Shown one piece after another: positions 33,876-42,099 of a stretch of 64,000 bases of DNA. This DNA is from Sporosarcina jiandibaonis (GTDB lineage: Bacteria; Bacillota; Bacilli; Bacillales_A; Planococcaceae): the NCBI RefSeq assembly GCF_013184495.1, contig NZ_JAAOIY010000005.1, positions 124,001 to 188,000 on the forward strand, in the 5' to 3' direction. The notes beneath the pieces were generated by a model that had not been told where the DNA came from, did no database searches, and saw only the letters and a program-made list of their open reading frames with translations. The number at the start of each line of letters is the position of its first letter. The first letter of the stretch is position 1. A program made the translations under genes and the position numbers.

Positions 33876-34367
33876 TCAGCACAAAACAATAATCTGTGAA
33901 GGTGTCGTCTGTGCTGGAATGCTTCGAGTCGTCGCTCCGTAGACCACGATCAAATAACGATTAGCAGGGTTCCGATTAAATAACTGCCCGTTCTCCAATA
34001 AAATCCGAGTATCTGGACCAATATTCAATCGTAAATCCCCGTCACTACTAATCAACTGACGATTAAAAAAGTCCACTTTCACATTTTGGCCAGGCGCATC
34101 TTTCGCCATAACGACTGCCGCATATTGTGGCGGGTAAATTAGAGGAACAGGCGCATCCGCATCATAAAAACCAGTCACCCGGTCACCAATCCTTACCACC
34201 CGATGATCGACAAAATAAGTATCCGGGGCCACCACAAAATTCACCAAATCACCGCGCTCATTTTCAACGGAAAATAACTGATAACAACCGCCGTCCATAT
34301 CATTTGGGCTGGTTGGAAAATCATCGATCTTTGTCACCGTACCATTGAAAGGTTGAAAATTGACCAT
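33876..34367 (-). CDS. Unknown 163-residue protein
   Basis: No signal peptide. It is built of short beta strands: FNGTVTKIDDF, YQLFSVENERGDLVNFVVAP, DTYFVDHRVVRIGDRVTGFY, PPQYAAVVMA, then a second half with LNIGPDTRILLENGQLF and YLIVVYGATTRSIP. The strand pattern suggests OB-like or double barrel folding. I have no family name. AGGAGG lies upstream of the ATG. Confidence 0.7.
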   Translation of the reverse strand: MVNFQPFNGTVTKIDDFPTSPNDMDGGCYQLFSVENERGDLVNFVVAPDTYFVDHRVVRIGDRVTGFYDADAPVPLIYPPQYAAVVMAKDAPGQNVKVDFFNRQLISSDGDLRLNIGPDTRILLENGQLFNRNPANRYLIVVYGATTRSIPAQTTPSQIIVLC

Positions 34368-34500
34368 GTTACTACCTCCTATGGAAATCTATCTAATATC
34401 TTATGTAGGTTATGCGAGATGAAGTGTGGGTGCTAGTTTTCTTGAAAAGTTACCCATCTTTGATGTTATATTAAAGGAAAATGACTAGAGGAGGGAAACC

Positions 34501-34545
34501 ATGGCAGATTGGAGGGATAAAAAAAACGCACTCAATATGCGTTAA
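34501..34545 (+). other. 14-codon open frame with strong ribosome site
   Basis: GAGGAGGGAAACC precedes ATG GCA GAT TGG…TAA (MADWRDKKNALNMR). Its last part doubles as the hairpin that ends the opposite-strand gene, so it may be a leftover gene start rather than a working gene. Confidence 0.25.
34515..34545 (-). terminator. Terminator of the 34561-34953 gene
   Basis: Read on the reverse strand: AACGCA/TGCGTT stem around TATTGAG, followed by a run of eight T. Confidence 0.7.
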
Positions 34546-34560
34546 AAAATTTAATAACAA

Positions 34561-34953
34561 TTAAAAATCTAATTTATATTCATAACTAACAATATCGGTG
34601 GCGAAATCAACCAAATTCCATACTTCGCCAACCTGAAATGAATTTGTTCTGACAGATATCATACAAGCCGAGCGTACAAATTCTTCAATACGATATTCAA
34701 TAAACTGATTAGTAGACACTCGTTGATGAATTACAAATAAATCTAACCCTTGTCTTTTAGCCTCTAACCAACGATTATGCCATAGGTCAAAAGTATCGCC
34801 ACACCCTAAAGCGAAATTAGGACAGAAACAATCCTGCTGATTATCAGGTGTAGGTGGGGGCATTGGTTGAGGGTCAGAAGGATTTTTTTCATTACAATCA
34901 CAGTAGTTTTCTACTATTCTTCTATTGCGGAGATACCTTTTCTTGGGATTCAT
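34561..34953 (-). CDS. Unknown 130-residue Cys/Pro-rich protein
   Basis: The N-terminus is basic (MNPKKRYLRNRRIV), then CDCNEKN, a Pro-rich stretch (PQPMPPPTPDNQQD) and CFCPNFALGCGD: five Cys in about 35 residues that could bind metal. The C-terminal half is mixed alpha/beta (FVIHQRVSTNQFIEYRIEEF…SFQVGEVWNLVDF). No membrane or secretion signal. Family not recognised; spore-associated proteins can look like this, but that is speculation. Confidence 0.65.
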   Translation of the reverse strand: MNPKKRYLRNRRIVENYCDCNEKNPSDPQPMPPPTPDNQQDCFCPNFALGCGDTFDLWHNRWLEAKRQGLDLFVIHQRVSTNQFIEYRIEEFVRSACMISVRTNSFQVGEVWNLVDFATDIVSYEYKLDF

Positions 34954-35043
34954 AAAAAATTACACTCCTTTTCGATATATGTATTTAATTTATGTAAAGA
35001 AAAACTACTTGACTGTGTATTTGCTTAGAAATGCAAGTTATTA

Positions 35044-35301
35044 TTGGAAGTACGATTGAAAAGTACCTCGTTAAGTGTATTAGATGCGCTTACACGAATG
35101 GAGATGCAAAACTTAATTGAAAGTTTATGGCTTGAACAAGGTTTTACAGCCATACTCGTCACACATGACGTTCGGGAAGCAGTGAAGTTAGGGGATCGCA
35201 TTGTTTTAATTGAAGACGGAGCAATCACTTTTGATATTAAAAATCTAGCTAAACGCCCACGTGAATACTCAGATATGTCACTTGCACCAATCGAGAATTA
35301 G
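35044..35301 (+). pseudogene. C-terminal remnant of a sulfonate/nitrate-type ABC ATPase
   Basis: Residues read [20 protein letters not shown] and [20 protein letters not shown], the D-loop and H-loop of SsuB/NrtD-type ATPases. Walker A, Q-loop and signature motif are absent and the upstream sequence has stops, so at least two thirds of the gene are missing. Partner permease and binding-protein genes are not in the window. Confidence 0.8.
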
Positions 35302-35710
35302 ATTCTCGATAGGATTATGAATGGATAAATATAATAATGACCTCTTTTTTAAATACCGTTATGAGTAAGTGATCATAACGGTATTTTAGCGTGCGGGAAT
35401 ATAGATCCCTCGTCATCGATAAGTTTATACTGGGCAACTATCGATAGAAAAGAGTCGTATAATTTGAAGCGCATACTCGACTGACTGATTGTCTACGCAT
35501 CATAGACAATCAGTTTTTTTGGAGCTTTTGCATGAAATATGAAACTATATTCGCTGACACTTCGTAGTTAAAGATAAGTGGAGGTAGATACACTGATAAC
35601 AGAAGTTCAAAATGATCCAATCGGGCGCATAAACGAATAAATATGTGCCGTAAAAGTATGTAACAAAATAGAATCGTTTAATAGATATATAAGAATGAGA
35701 GGTAATTAGG
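35302..35710. other. Gap with two strong hairpins
   Basis: AAATACCGTTATGA/TCATAACGGTATTT (35351-35386) follows a T run, and ACTGATTGTCTA/TAGACAATCAGT (35484-35514) is followed by seven T, a good terminator for an unidentified transcript starting after 35390. A partial palindromic repeat (CCAATCGGGCGCATAAA) is at about 35618. No protein gene is seen. Confidence 0.5.
35484..35520 (+). terminator. Orphan terminator
   Basis: 12-bp perfect stem with a CGCATCA loop and seven T. The only feature just upstream is the ABC ATPase remnant, or an unrecognised small RNA. Confidence 0.75.
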
Positions 35711-36001
35711 ATGAACTACTCAACCGCAAAATGGCTGATAGGCATACTAGCTACTATCGCTGTAGCGACGACTGCATTAATATTTTATTCCGATCACATA
35801 GGGGTCACATATCCTCTTTTAGAAGCTACATATAAACCGATTATTTTTATTACAATGTTGCCAGTGCTTTTGTTAATCATCAGTCTTTTGATTGCGCAGG
35901 AAAAGAAAGAAGAAAAAATTTCTTCTAAAAGTCTCAGACGGTCTGCCGTTGTTGTCATAGCCCTTTTCGCATATCGATGGATGACGGGATACTTTGATTA
36001 A
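35711..36001 (+). CDS. Small two/three-helix membrane protein, tandem paralog 1
   Basis: 96 residues. Hydrophobic segments at about 8-26, 43-63 and 78-92; conserved pattern S-T-[AS]-[KR]-W-L at the N-terminus and a basic loop KKEEKISSKSLRRSA. GAGAGG precedes the ATG. It is related to the next gene, suggesting tandem duplication. No family recognised. Confidence 0.65.
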   Translation: MNYSTAKWLIGILATIAVATTALIFYSDHIGVTYPLLEATYKPIIFITMLPVLLLIISLLIAQEKKEEKISSKSLRRSAVVVIALFAYRWMTGYFD

Positions 36002-36030
36002 TTAATGACTTTACGGGAGATGGGGAAGGA

Positions 36031-36318
36031 ATGAAGTTTTCAACATCACGATGGTTGACAATCGCGCTTTTTTCAACGGCTGCAATCCTGATTACATGGT
36101 ATTTTTATCTGGATGCAAAGGATAAAATGATTCCATTTTTGGCTACAATAATCAGGCCGCTTGGGGCGGGATTATTATTATTCCCATGTTTTATATTATT
36201 GGCAAATATAATGGCGACAACGGGAAAAGAAGAAAGGATAACCAAACAACACTTTCGAAGTGCATTTATTATTCTCAGTTGTTTAATAGCTTTTAAGGTA
36301 ATCACATCTTTGTTTTAA
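36031..36318 (+). CDS. Small membrane protein, tandem paralog 2
   Basis: 95 residues with the same layout as its neighbour (FSTSRWLTIALFSTAA, a middle pair of helices, loop GKEERITKQHFRSAF and a last helix). GGGGAAGGA precedes the ATG; the gap between the two genes is 29 bases, so they are probably co-transcribed. Function unknown. Confidence 0.65.
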   Translation: MKFSTSRWLTIALFSTAAILITWYFYLDAKDKMIPFLATIIRPLGAGLLLFPCFILLANIMATTGKEERITKQHFRSAFIILSCLIAFKVITSLF

Positions 36319-36340
36319 AGAAGATTTAGGATAGATATTA

Positions 36341-36457
36341 ACCTCAACAATCGGGCGCGATTGTTTAATTAATGTCTCTGTTCTTATTAAACTAACGGGT
36401 GCTCAATTAGGGGTTAAGCACACCTTACTATTCAACTAAAGGGCAGGTTAGTTGAAG
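36341..36457 (+). repeat. Compound palindromic repeat A at the left edge of the cassette-like array
   Basis: Two parts: CAACAATCGGGCGCGATTGT (palindromic arm, 36345-36366) and the array repeat, AACTAACGGGTGC (36390-36402) paired with TTCAACTAAAGGGCAGGTTA then GTTGAA (36431-36456). Confidence 0.7.
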
Positions 36458-36544
36458 AAAAAAAGTAAAATAAGGAGTTAGGAAGGATACAGATACATAA
36501 AAGGAGAAAGTATATACCATAAAATATTGGAAGGGGTTAATAGA

Positions 36545-36961
36545 ATGAGCGAAAAATTATTAAGGGTAGGAACTACTTATATACCAACGACTAATGTAGA
36601 ACTATCTTCTAAATGGTATGTCAACAAATTGGGGGCAGAGTTAAGCTACAAAGACGAAGATAAAGCAATTCTTAAATTTGCAAACCAAAGCATTTTTCTT
36701 GTTAAATCTAATGAAAATCAAAGCTCCAATTTCTATGATATTAACGGGGTCGAGCGTTTTTCTTTAACATTTGAAGTTAATGGATTAAGTGCCTTAAAAG
36801 CTATACATAAAGATTTTACAGAAAAAGAGATAAGAGTTGGAGAAATTGAAAACAGAGGACACTCCGGAAGGAATTTTGTTTTCTATGATTTAGATGGAAA
36901 TAAATTTGATGTGTGGAGTGAATTAAGTCCAACTTTCAAAGAAAAATATCTTATATCGTAA
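36545..36961 (+). CDS. VOC (glyoxalase/bleomycin-resistance-like) protein
   Basis: 138 residues from ATG 36545 behind AAGGGG (frame opens earlier at 36527). The VOC fold is seen in PTTNVELSSKWYVNKLGAEL near the N-terminus and HSGRNFVFYDLDGNKFDVWS at the C-terminus, the latter carrying the metal-side Glu/Asp region. Functions in the superfamily range from glyoxalase to antibiotic resistance; none can be fixed. The array repeat follows 13 bases after the stop, cassette-like. Confidence 0.8.
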   Translation: MSEKLLRVGTTYIPTTNVELSSKWYVNKLGAELSYKDEDKAILKFANQSIFLVKSNENQSSNFYDINGVERFSLTFEVNGLSALKAIHKDFTEKEIRVGEIENRGHSGRNFVFYDLDGNKFDVWSELSPTFKEKYLIS

Positions 36962-36973
36962 TAGTAAAAACTA

Positions 36974-37046
36974 TTTTTAACTAACGGGTGCATTGGTTAA
37001 ATATAATCAACTGCTTATTGTACTAACGAGGCATGTTAGTTGAAAA
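36974..37046 (+). repeat. Array repeat, copy 2 (after VOC gene)
   Basis: TTTTAACTAACGGGTGCATT … GTACTAACGAGGCATGTTAG then TTGAA: the same left (CTAACGGGTGC) and right (GGCA-GTTAGTTGAA) arms as the other copies. Confidence 0.75.
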
Positions 37047-37086
37047 AAATTTTCTGTTTTACCACTGCGATTTAAGGAGAATCTTA

Positions 37087-38064
37087 ATGATTATTTATGA
37101 CGAATTATACGGTGAGTTTGTAGTAGATAGAGTATTAGAAGAGTTAATATTAAGTAAGCCTGTTCAACGATTAAAGGGGATTCACCAAGGTGGCGCAAGT
37201 TATTTGGTGAATCAGAAATGGAATGAAACACGTTTTGACCACTCAATAGGTGTAATGTTGCTAATAAGAAAACTTGGTGGCTCACTTGAAGAGCAGATTG
37301 CAGGATTGTTGCATGATGTTTCTCACACAGCCTTTTCTCACGTAATAGATTTCGTTTTTGAAAATAAAGAAGAAGACTATCATGAAAAGATATTTAGTTC
37401 TGTCGTTAAAAACTCTGAAATCCCGGTAATTTTATCTAAATATGATTACAACTATGAGGAAATTCTGTTTGATGATTTTAATTGGACATTATTGGAACAG
37501 CCTGCACCTGAATTATGTGCGGATCGGGTAGATTCCACTCTTCGTGATATGTATGAATATGGAAAAATTTCATTAGAGCAAGTGAATCGTTTTTTGGATG
37601 ACTTAATGGTTTTCGAAGGGAGAATGTATCTTCAGAGCATTGAGGTAGCTGAATGGTTCGTCAAAACATATTACAAGGAGGTCATTGATTTCTTTTTGGA
37701 CCCGTTAAATATATATGGATATGATATGTTAGCCAAGACTCTGAAACTTTCATTAGAAAAAAATATATTAAACGTAAATGATTTCCTTGGTAAAGATGAC
37801 GAGTTATTAAGTAAAATTAAATCGTCAAAAGATAAGGAGTTACTCGATCTGTTAAGAAAAATCAATCCTGATGCCCAAGTCAAAGAAGATAGAGAAAACT
37901 ACGATATATATATGAAAAAGAAACTTCGGATGATCGACACTTCCATTTTTAAGGGTGGAGAATTAATACCAGCGTCGAAATTATCAGAGGAAATTAGAAC
38001 TATGAATAATAAAGCATATGAAAAAGCCACAAGAGGGATGTATGTAAGAATACTCACTAACTAA
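37087..38064 (+). CDS. HD-domain phosphohydrolase
   Basis: 325 residues from ATG 37087 behind AAGGAGA (the frame is open from 37033 within the repeat). HD superfamily motifs are TRFDHSIGVMLL (first His), GLLHDVSHTAFSHVID (HD pair) and APELCADRVD (late Asp). Such proteins hydrolyse phosphate esters of nucleotides, often dNTPs or (p)ppGpp-like molecules; it resembles the dGTPase-like/YdhJ group with PVQRLKGIHQGGAS. It is enclosed by array repeats, whose left arm overlaps the stop codon. Confidence 0.85.
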   Translation: MIIYDELYGEFVVDRVLEELILSKPVQRLKGIHQGGASYLVNQKWNETRFDHSIGVMLLIRKLGGSLEEQIAGLLHDVSHTAFSHVIDFVFENKEEDYHEKIFSSVVKNSEIPVILSKYDYNYEEILFDDFNWTLLEQPAPELCADRVDSTLRDMYEYGKISLEQVNRFLDDLMVFEGRMYLQSIEVAEWFVKTYYKEVIDFFLDPLNIYGYDMLAKTLKLSLEKNILNVNDFLGKDDELLSKIKSSKDKELLDLLRKINPDAQVKEDRENYDIYMKKKLRMIDTSIFKGGELIPASKLSEEIRTMNNKAYEKATRGMYVRILTN

Positions 38065-38110
38065 GGGGGATTGGGTATTGTTCAACTAAAGAGGCAGGTT
38101 AGTTGAACAA
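38053..38110 (+). repeat. Array repeat, copy 3 (after HD gene)
   Basis: The left arm is degenerate (CACTAACTAAGGGGGATTGG, overlapping the HD gene stop); the right arm TTGTTCAACTAAAGAGGCAG then GTTAGTTGAACAA is an 11-base-end palindrome. Confidence 0.7.
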
Positions 38111-38215
38111 CTTTATTTTACTGAATAAATAGACGGTTTTTTATAATGAAAATCGAAATCATTCATAGTTATTTTGAATGTACTATGACAAAGTAAAAGT
38201 ATCATGGAGGAAGAG

Positions 38216-39097
38216 ATGAAGGAAAAGAAAGTAATAAACATGATTAATCCAAGTTCGAAAGTGGCTGGCGTGTCGTTAGTTGAATTGAATAAAACAGAAA
38301 AAGCACTTGGTGCTATTTTTCCAGATGAATACAAGGAACTTTTTTTAGAAACGAATGGAGCAAATTTTGGCGATTGGACTTTGTTCCCTATTCAAACTAA
38401 TGAACAAACGGCATTAACAATTGATATAGTAAAACAAAATCAGAACAGACCCAAAAATTTACCGAGTGATATGATTTGTATTGGTGAAAAAATGAGTGGT
38501 GACAAACTTTGCTATCGAATTAGGAAAAGATTTATGCAGGAACTAATTTATACTTGGAATGACAAAACTGGGTTAGGCAAATATGCGTCTTTATCATTAA
38601 GTGAATTTATTGATAGGCATGTGCCGAAAGTGAATACTAATAAGCCTAATAAACTTGGCACTTTTATGGTTGAAAGTGGAAAGCTAATTGTTACTGACCC
38701 GTACTATAAAGTGGATGAAGAAGCTGAGTTGCAAATCGTACTTTTAAATGTGAAAAATGGTAATTGGACAGCTTCCATTTCTTATAATCCTGATGAAGTT
38801 GTTAAAAACTTATTTGTATTTTATGGGGAAAAGAAACCAAGTGGAAAATGGCATGTTTGCGATAAACAGATTGGAGTTGACTCTGCACAAGCAGGAATTT
38901 TTGATTTTAAAACATTTGGTAGAGACGAATCCATCCAATTTGATGAGGTAGTTGCTTCAAATGCACAGGGGGGAGTTGTCTCAGATGGTGCGGTTTCAAT
39001 GTCTGGTTATGGTGACGGAATGTACGAGGTGAAAGTAAAATATAACATTTCAAAAAAAGTTGTTGGAGTGATGATTGACTTTGTAGATGAGGACTAA
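38216..39097 (+). CDS. SUKH (SMI1/KNR4) domain fused to DUF4241-like domain
   Basis: About 293 residues. The N-terminal half is a SMI1/KNR4 (SUKH) domain: LVELNKTEKALGAIFPDEYK, ETNGANFGDWTLFP and LSLSEFIDRHV. The C-terminal half (about 145-293) resembles DUF4241: VESGKLIVTDPYYKVDE, CDKQIGVDSAQAGIFD and GDGMYEVKV. SUKH domains are widespread immunity proteins against secreted toxins, so an orphan immunity or stress role is plausible. GGAGGAAG lies five bases before ATG 38216; the frame opens at 38204. It is the third gene of the repeat-punctuated run. Confidence 0.75.
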   Translation: MKEKKVINMINPSSKVAGVSLVELNKTEKALGAIFPDEYKELFLETNGANFGDWTLFPIQTNEQTALTIDIVKQNQNRPKNLPSDMICIGEKMSGDKLCYRIRKRFMQELIYTWNDKTGLGKYASLSLSEFIDRHVPKVNTNKPNKLGTFMVESGKLIVTDPYYKVDEEAELQIVLLNVKNGNWTASISYNPDEVVKNLFVFYGEKKPSGKWHVCDKQIGVDSAQAGIFDFKTFGRDESIQFDEVVASNAQGGVVSDGAVSMSGYGDGMYEVKVKYNISKKVVGVMIDFVDED

Positions 39098-39132
39098 TGT
39101 TATTCACCAACAAGCAGTGAAATACACCTTTC

Positions 39133-39224
39133 CTTCTTCAACTAACGGGTGCTTTACTTGAAGATCATTGAGCTGCATAGACGGCTCTTTTCTTCTTTTA
39201 CTATAGGGCAGTTTATTGGAAGAA
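39133..39224 (+). repeat. Array repeat, copy 4 (after SUKH gene)
   Basis: TTCAACTAACGGGTGCTTTA then CTTGAAGA … CTATAGGGCAGTTTATTGGA then AGAA; the longest copy, closing the array. Confidence 0.75.
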
Positions 39225-39249
39225 TGAATTGTAAAAATAACGCTTTTCT

Positions 39250-39317
39250 AGGGCGCGATTCTGGAACATCAAAAGCCTAATTTCTCTATTAAATGAGGAT
39301 AAATTAGGCTTTATATA
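39250..39317. repeat. Repeat family B copy 2, bidirectional terminator
   Basis: AGGGCGCGATTCTGGAACAT followed by the 12-bp stem AAAGCCTAATTT/AAATTAGGCTTT, as at 33788. It lies between convergent genes. Confidence 0.7.
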
Positions 39318-39326
39318 AAAAATGTT

Positions 39327-39701
39327 TTAGTCTGTTTTTGGAACTTTAATACTTTTATTAACATGTATCACTATCGACATTATAATTCCGAAAACTAGGA
39401 GTGAGTTAAATAATGGAACGAATATTGCAGCAGCCCAATAAACGATTCCTAAGCTCCCTATAACTATACTGAAAGTTAAAATTAAAATGAAGATTGAAAA
39501 GGAAATAATTACTGCCGTTAGTATAATTCTCCCTACGATGTATTCTCTTCCTATAAGTCCAGCTATAGTTAATCCCAATGAGCATATGAATGGATAAATT
39601 ATGTAAGAAAAAATTAAATTTGGACTGTGATTGAAATTTATATAAATGATAAATAAAGTTAAAAAAACAAATAACCACATTGAAAACTTTTTATAGGTCA
39701 T
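39327..39701 (-). CDS. Four-helix membrane protein, shorter paralog
   Basis: 124 residues starting MTYKKFSMWLFVFLTLF; AAGGAGG fits ATG 39701 although the frame opens at 39725. Four membrane segments, with the core PFICSLGLTIAGLIGREYIV almost identical to the 42522-43121 protein. It ends about 75 residues earlier than that paralog, after HVNKSIKVPKTD. Upstream bases also match the other copy, so a whole segment was duplicated. The pair encloses the lipase locus. Function unknown; immunity is one possibility from context. Confidence 0.7.
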   Translation of the reverse strand: MTYKKFSMWLFVFLTLFIIYINFNHSPNLIFSYIIYPFICSLGLTIAGLIGREYIVGRIILTAVIISFSIFILILTFSIVIGSLGIVYWAAAIFVPLFNSLLVFGIIMSIVIHVNKSIKVPKTD

Positions 39702-40103
39702 GCAATACCTCCTTATGATAGCCAATAATTATTCCCAATTCAGTTTAGAAATTATACTAACTTAATCCTAGCATAATTCATTAAAAGAAGTAGTTGAAAT
39801 GATAGACCAGGGTGAACTATAAATGATGTTGGTGTGGAATGAACCTGCCTCGGAAGATTATCGAAACATCAAACGCCTATTTTCCCTTAACCCTTGATGC
39901 AATTTAGTTTATAGGTGATAATTAAGTGAACTATTCTTTATTTTTAAGTGTATTAATTTTTCAGGATTTCTATAAGAGAAAATATAGAATGGTTGACTTT
40001 TAATGTTCTGGAAATATATTGGTTTATAAGAATCGTATTAAAAATATAGCGCTTTGATAGGCTTATCTTATCTTGTAAATAAATCACAGGAAGGATTAAA
40101 TGT
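39702..40103. other. Intergenic, repeat debris
   Basis: The first about 85 bases match the region upstream of the paralog at 43121. Around 39806-39900 lie a degenerate family B-like unit (ACATCAAACGCCTATTTT) and GGTGAACTATAAATGATGTT, resembling 43296-43317. GGAAGGA precedes the next gene. No gene seen. Confidence 0.5.
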
Positions 40104-40520
40104 ATGAAGAAAATTGTATGGTTATTTATTGTAATAGGCTTATTATTAGTAGTTGGAATTGGAGGGAAAGTGTTAATGGATAACCAGAAGGATAGAGAAG
40201 TAACAAGAGAGCAAAAAGCAGAAGTAGAGATAACAGAGGCAGAGAGAATGTCAGTAGTAGCACTGAAAAATACCTTTGCAGATATAAAGTCTATAAAATT
40301 TAAATATACTGATTTTAATGCGATGACGGGTTCATACGGGATGGAAATTGAAATGAGTAACCTGGAAGGAAAGTCAGTAGAGTTTGATTACTCATTTTCT
40401 GAAGGTATTAAAGAAATATCTAGTTATAAAGTTGTTGATGAAAATGGTGTTCAAAAAGAAGGGAAGACCGCTGGTAAAGTTGAAGTGATTTATTCTAATG
40501 GAAATAAAGGAGAAATATAA
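40104..40520 (+). CDS. Membrane-anchored protein preceding the lipase gene
   Basis: 138 residues with one N-terminal membrane anchor (WLFIVIGLLLVVGIGGKVLM), a charged linker and an extracytoplasmic domain (about 45-138) with DIKSIKFKYTDFNAMTGSYG and EFDYSFSEGIKEISSY. Its layout resembles small exported domains of the DUF1310 sort, but this is not firm. The stop codon overlaps the lipase ATG (TAATG), so the two are translated together. In known secreted-lipase loci an exported anchor protein is the immunity factor, a reasonable guess here. Confidence 0.65.
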   Translation: MKKIVWLFIVIGLLLVVGIGGKVLMDNQKDREVTREQKAEVEITEAERMSVVALKNTFADIKSIKFKYTDFNAMTGSYGMEIEMSNLEGKSVEFDYSFSEGIKEISSYKVVDENGVQKEGKTAGKVEVIYSNGNKGEI

Positions 40521-41758
40521 TGAGTTCAGAGCTTACTTACAAAGACTTAAGTGAATGGGTATATTTTTTGGATGGCAAGCATGAACAGCACTTTTATATG
40601 GAAGTGGGCGATGTTAGAAAGTTTGGCGGAGTGAAGTATGAAATCCTTAAAATCGAAGACAACACATCCAATGGTATGCAAGCCATGGCTGTAGCACCCG
40701 TCAAAAATAAGATCGTAGATACTTCAGAAATAGTCATTGCGTATGCTGGGACAAATCCAGGCGATAATCTAGACATCCGGACAGATATTCAGACTGTTAT
40801 TGTTGGTAGTAAGCAGCTAGACACCTCTACGCCGATTAAGCCAGCTGATTCTCTAATTGACGGGCAGGTTATCACCGCAGAAAAATTTGCGGAAGCTGTT
40901 AAAAATGATTACCCGGATGCGGTTATGACAACAACAGGTCATTCCTTGGGAGAATTCCTCGCATTATATGTAGCAGCCGAAAACGGTTGGAAAAATGTTG
41001 GATTTAATGGGCCGGATCCTTATAAAATACTTTCAGATGATGCAAAAGTTTGGGTTGCAGAAAATTCAGGGATGCTATTTAATTATCGGAATAAAAAAGA
41101 TTGGCTCCTCGGCAATCATGGCGGCAATGGAACAGGAGCAGAAATCTTAATTGACATGGATATGAGTGTGCCTATAAAAGACACGTTGAAATTCGAAAGC
41201 CATAACTTGAGTACTTGGGAGTTTGATGAGAAAGGTCGACTCATTATTAAAGATACATACGCCAATAAAGATGCCCGTCTGGTACAGGCAGAAAAAATAA
41301 TGTACACGAGAATGATTGAATTGGCAACGCTTGCAAAGAAATTAAAAGCGAGTGGCGGAGGGTTATCTAGGAGTGAGGAAGTTTTCTTGAATGATACGGA
41401 AGCATTGATAGCTATAGAATCTGCCTCTAATTCAATGAAAATAGGATTGGAATACGTAATAAAAGTTTACCAAGACGCCATACTTGAAGTGGAAGAAATT
41501 TGGACAGAGGGTATTCAAAGAGCAAAATTAATAGGTACTGAATTAAGTTATTATGAAATCATCGATGCTTTAGCAGCAGGAGGGGCAACAAAATATGCGA
41601 TTGTAAATAAACCAACTGCTGAATATCAGGCGAAAATAGCTAAGGCTAAACAAATCGGGGAAAGCTTTAACCAACTCGCTACAGAAATCAAGAGTAGTAT
41701 TAAAAAAGTAAAAGATACCGATGAAGACTTAGCAAGGCAGATTAGCCAAGGAGTGTAA
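40520..41758 (+). CDS. Lipase-like effector with C-terminal helical domain (TslA-like)
   Basis: 412 residues, no signal peptide. The N-terminal half (about 1-240) is an alpha/beta lipase (class 3-like). IVIAYAGTNPGDN supplies the oxyanion region and TTGHSLGEFLALY the nucleophile elbow with Ser142. Asp194 (NKKDWLLG) and His228 (ESHNLSTW) are plausible triad partners. The usual GHSLGG is GHSLGE. The C-terminal half (about 255-412) is all helical, with hydrophobic heptads and LSRSEEVFLN. Enzyme first and helical targeting domain last is the order described for the type VII secreted phospholipase TslA of Staphylococcus aureus. Two small helical genes follow, as at that locus. Export by type VII secretion is inferred. 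Confidence 0.72.
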   Translation: MSSELTYKDLSEWVYFLDGKHEQHFYMEVGDVRKFGGVKYEILKIEDNTSNGMQAMAVAPVKNKIVDTSEIVIAYAGTNPGDNLDIRTDIQTVIVGSKQLDTSTPIKPADSLIDGQVITAEKFAEAVKNDYPDAVMTTTGHSLGEFLALYVAAENGWKNVGFNGPDPYKILSDDAKVWVAENSGMLFNYRNKKDWLLGNHGGNGTGAEILIDMDMSVPIKDTLKFESHNLSTWEFDEKGRLIIKDTYANKDARLVQAEKIMYTRMIELATLAKKLKASGGGLSRSEEVFLNDTEALIAIESASNSMKIGLEYVIKVYQDAILEVEEIWTEGIQRAKLIGTELSYYEIIDALAAGGATKYAIVNKPTAEYQAKIAKAKQIGESFNQLATEIKSSIKKVKDTDEDLARQISQGV

Positions 41759-41760
41759 GA

Positions 41761-42099
41761 ATGGAGAATTTAGAATACGTCGAGGAAGAGTACCGTTTAA
41801 AGAGACGAATTTATGAGGAACAAGAAAATGATTTACTACGCAAAAGAAATAAAGGCATAGAAACACTGGAAGAAGTTCAGGATCGGAGTCGCTATTATTT
41901 AAAAGACTTTGTTCCTGAAGGTGACATACTTACTCGAGGGCTCCATCAAATCGAACAAATGAAAAAAGAAATTTTGGAAATGGCAAGGGCTGACCGGCAG
42001 AATCTTGCTAGAAAACTCGAAAAGTTAGATGAAGATTATCATAGTCAAATGAGAAAGTTGATTGAAAAAGATAGACAGGGGGATGGCTTCAAATGCTAG
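41761..42099 (+). CDS. Small helical protein, possible effector partner (Lap/TlaA-like)
   Basis: 112 residues, almost wholly alpha-helical and highly charged, with long heptad stretches (YVEEEYRLKRRIYEEQENDL; ARKLEKLDEDYHSQMRKLIE). No signal peptide. It starts two bases after the lipase stop and overlaps the next gene by seven. Size and position match the small helical chaperone-like partners of type VII LXG/TslA effectors (DUF3958-type), though sequence similarity is not proven. Confidence 0.65.
   Translation: MENLEYVEEEYRLKRRIYEEQENDLLRKRNKGIETLEEVQDRSRYYLKDFVPEGDILTRGLHQIEQMKKEILEMARADRQNLARKLEKLDEDYHSQMRKLIEKDRQGDGFKC

Noticed and set aside
36341..39224. True integron attC sites
   Set aside because: The ends only partly fit the RYYYAAC/GTTRRRY cores (copy 3 fits, others do not), and no intI gene is present, so only a cassette-like comparison is made.
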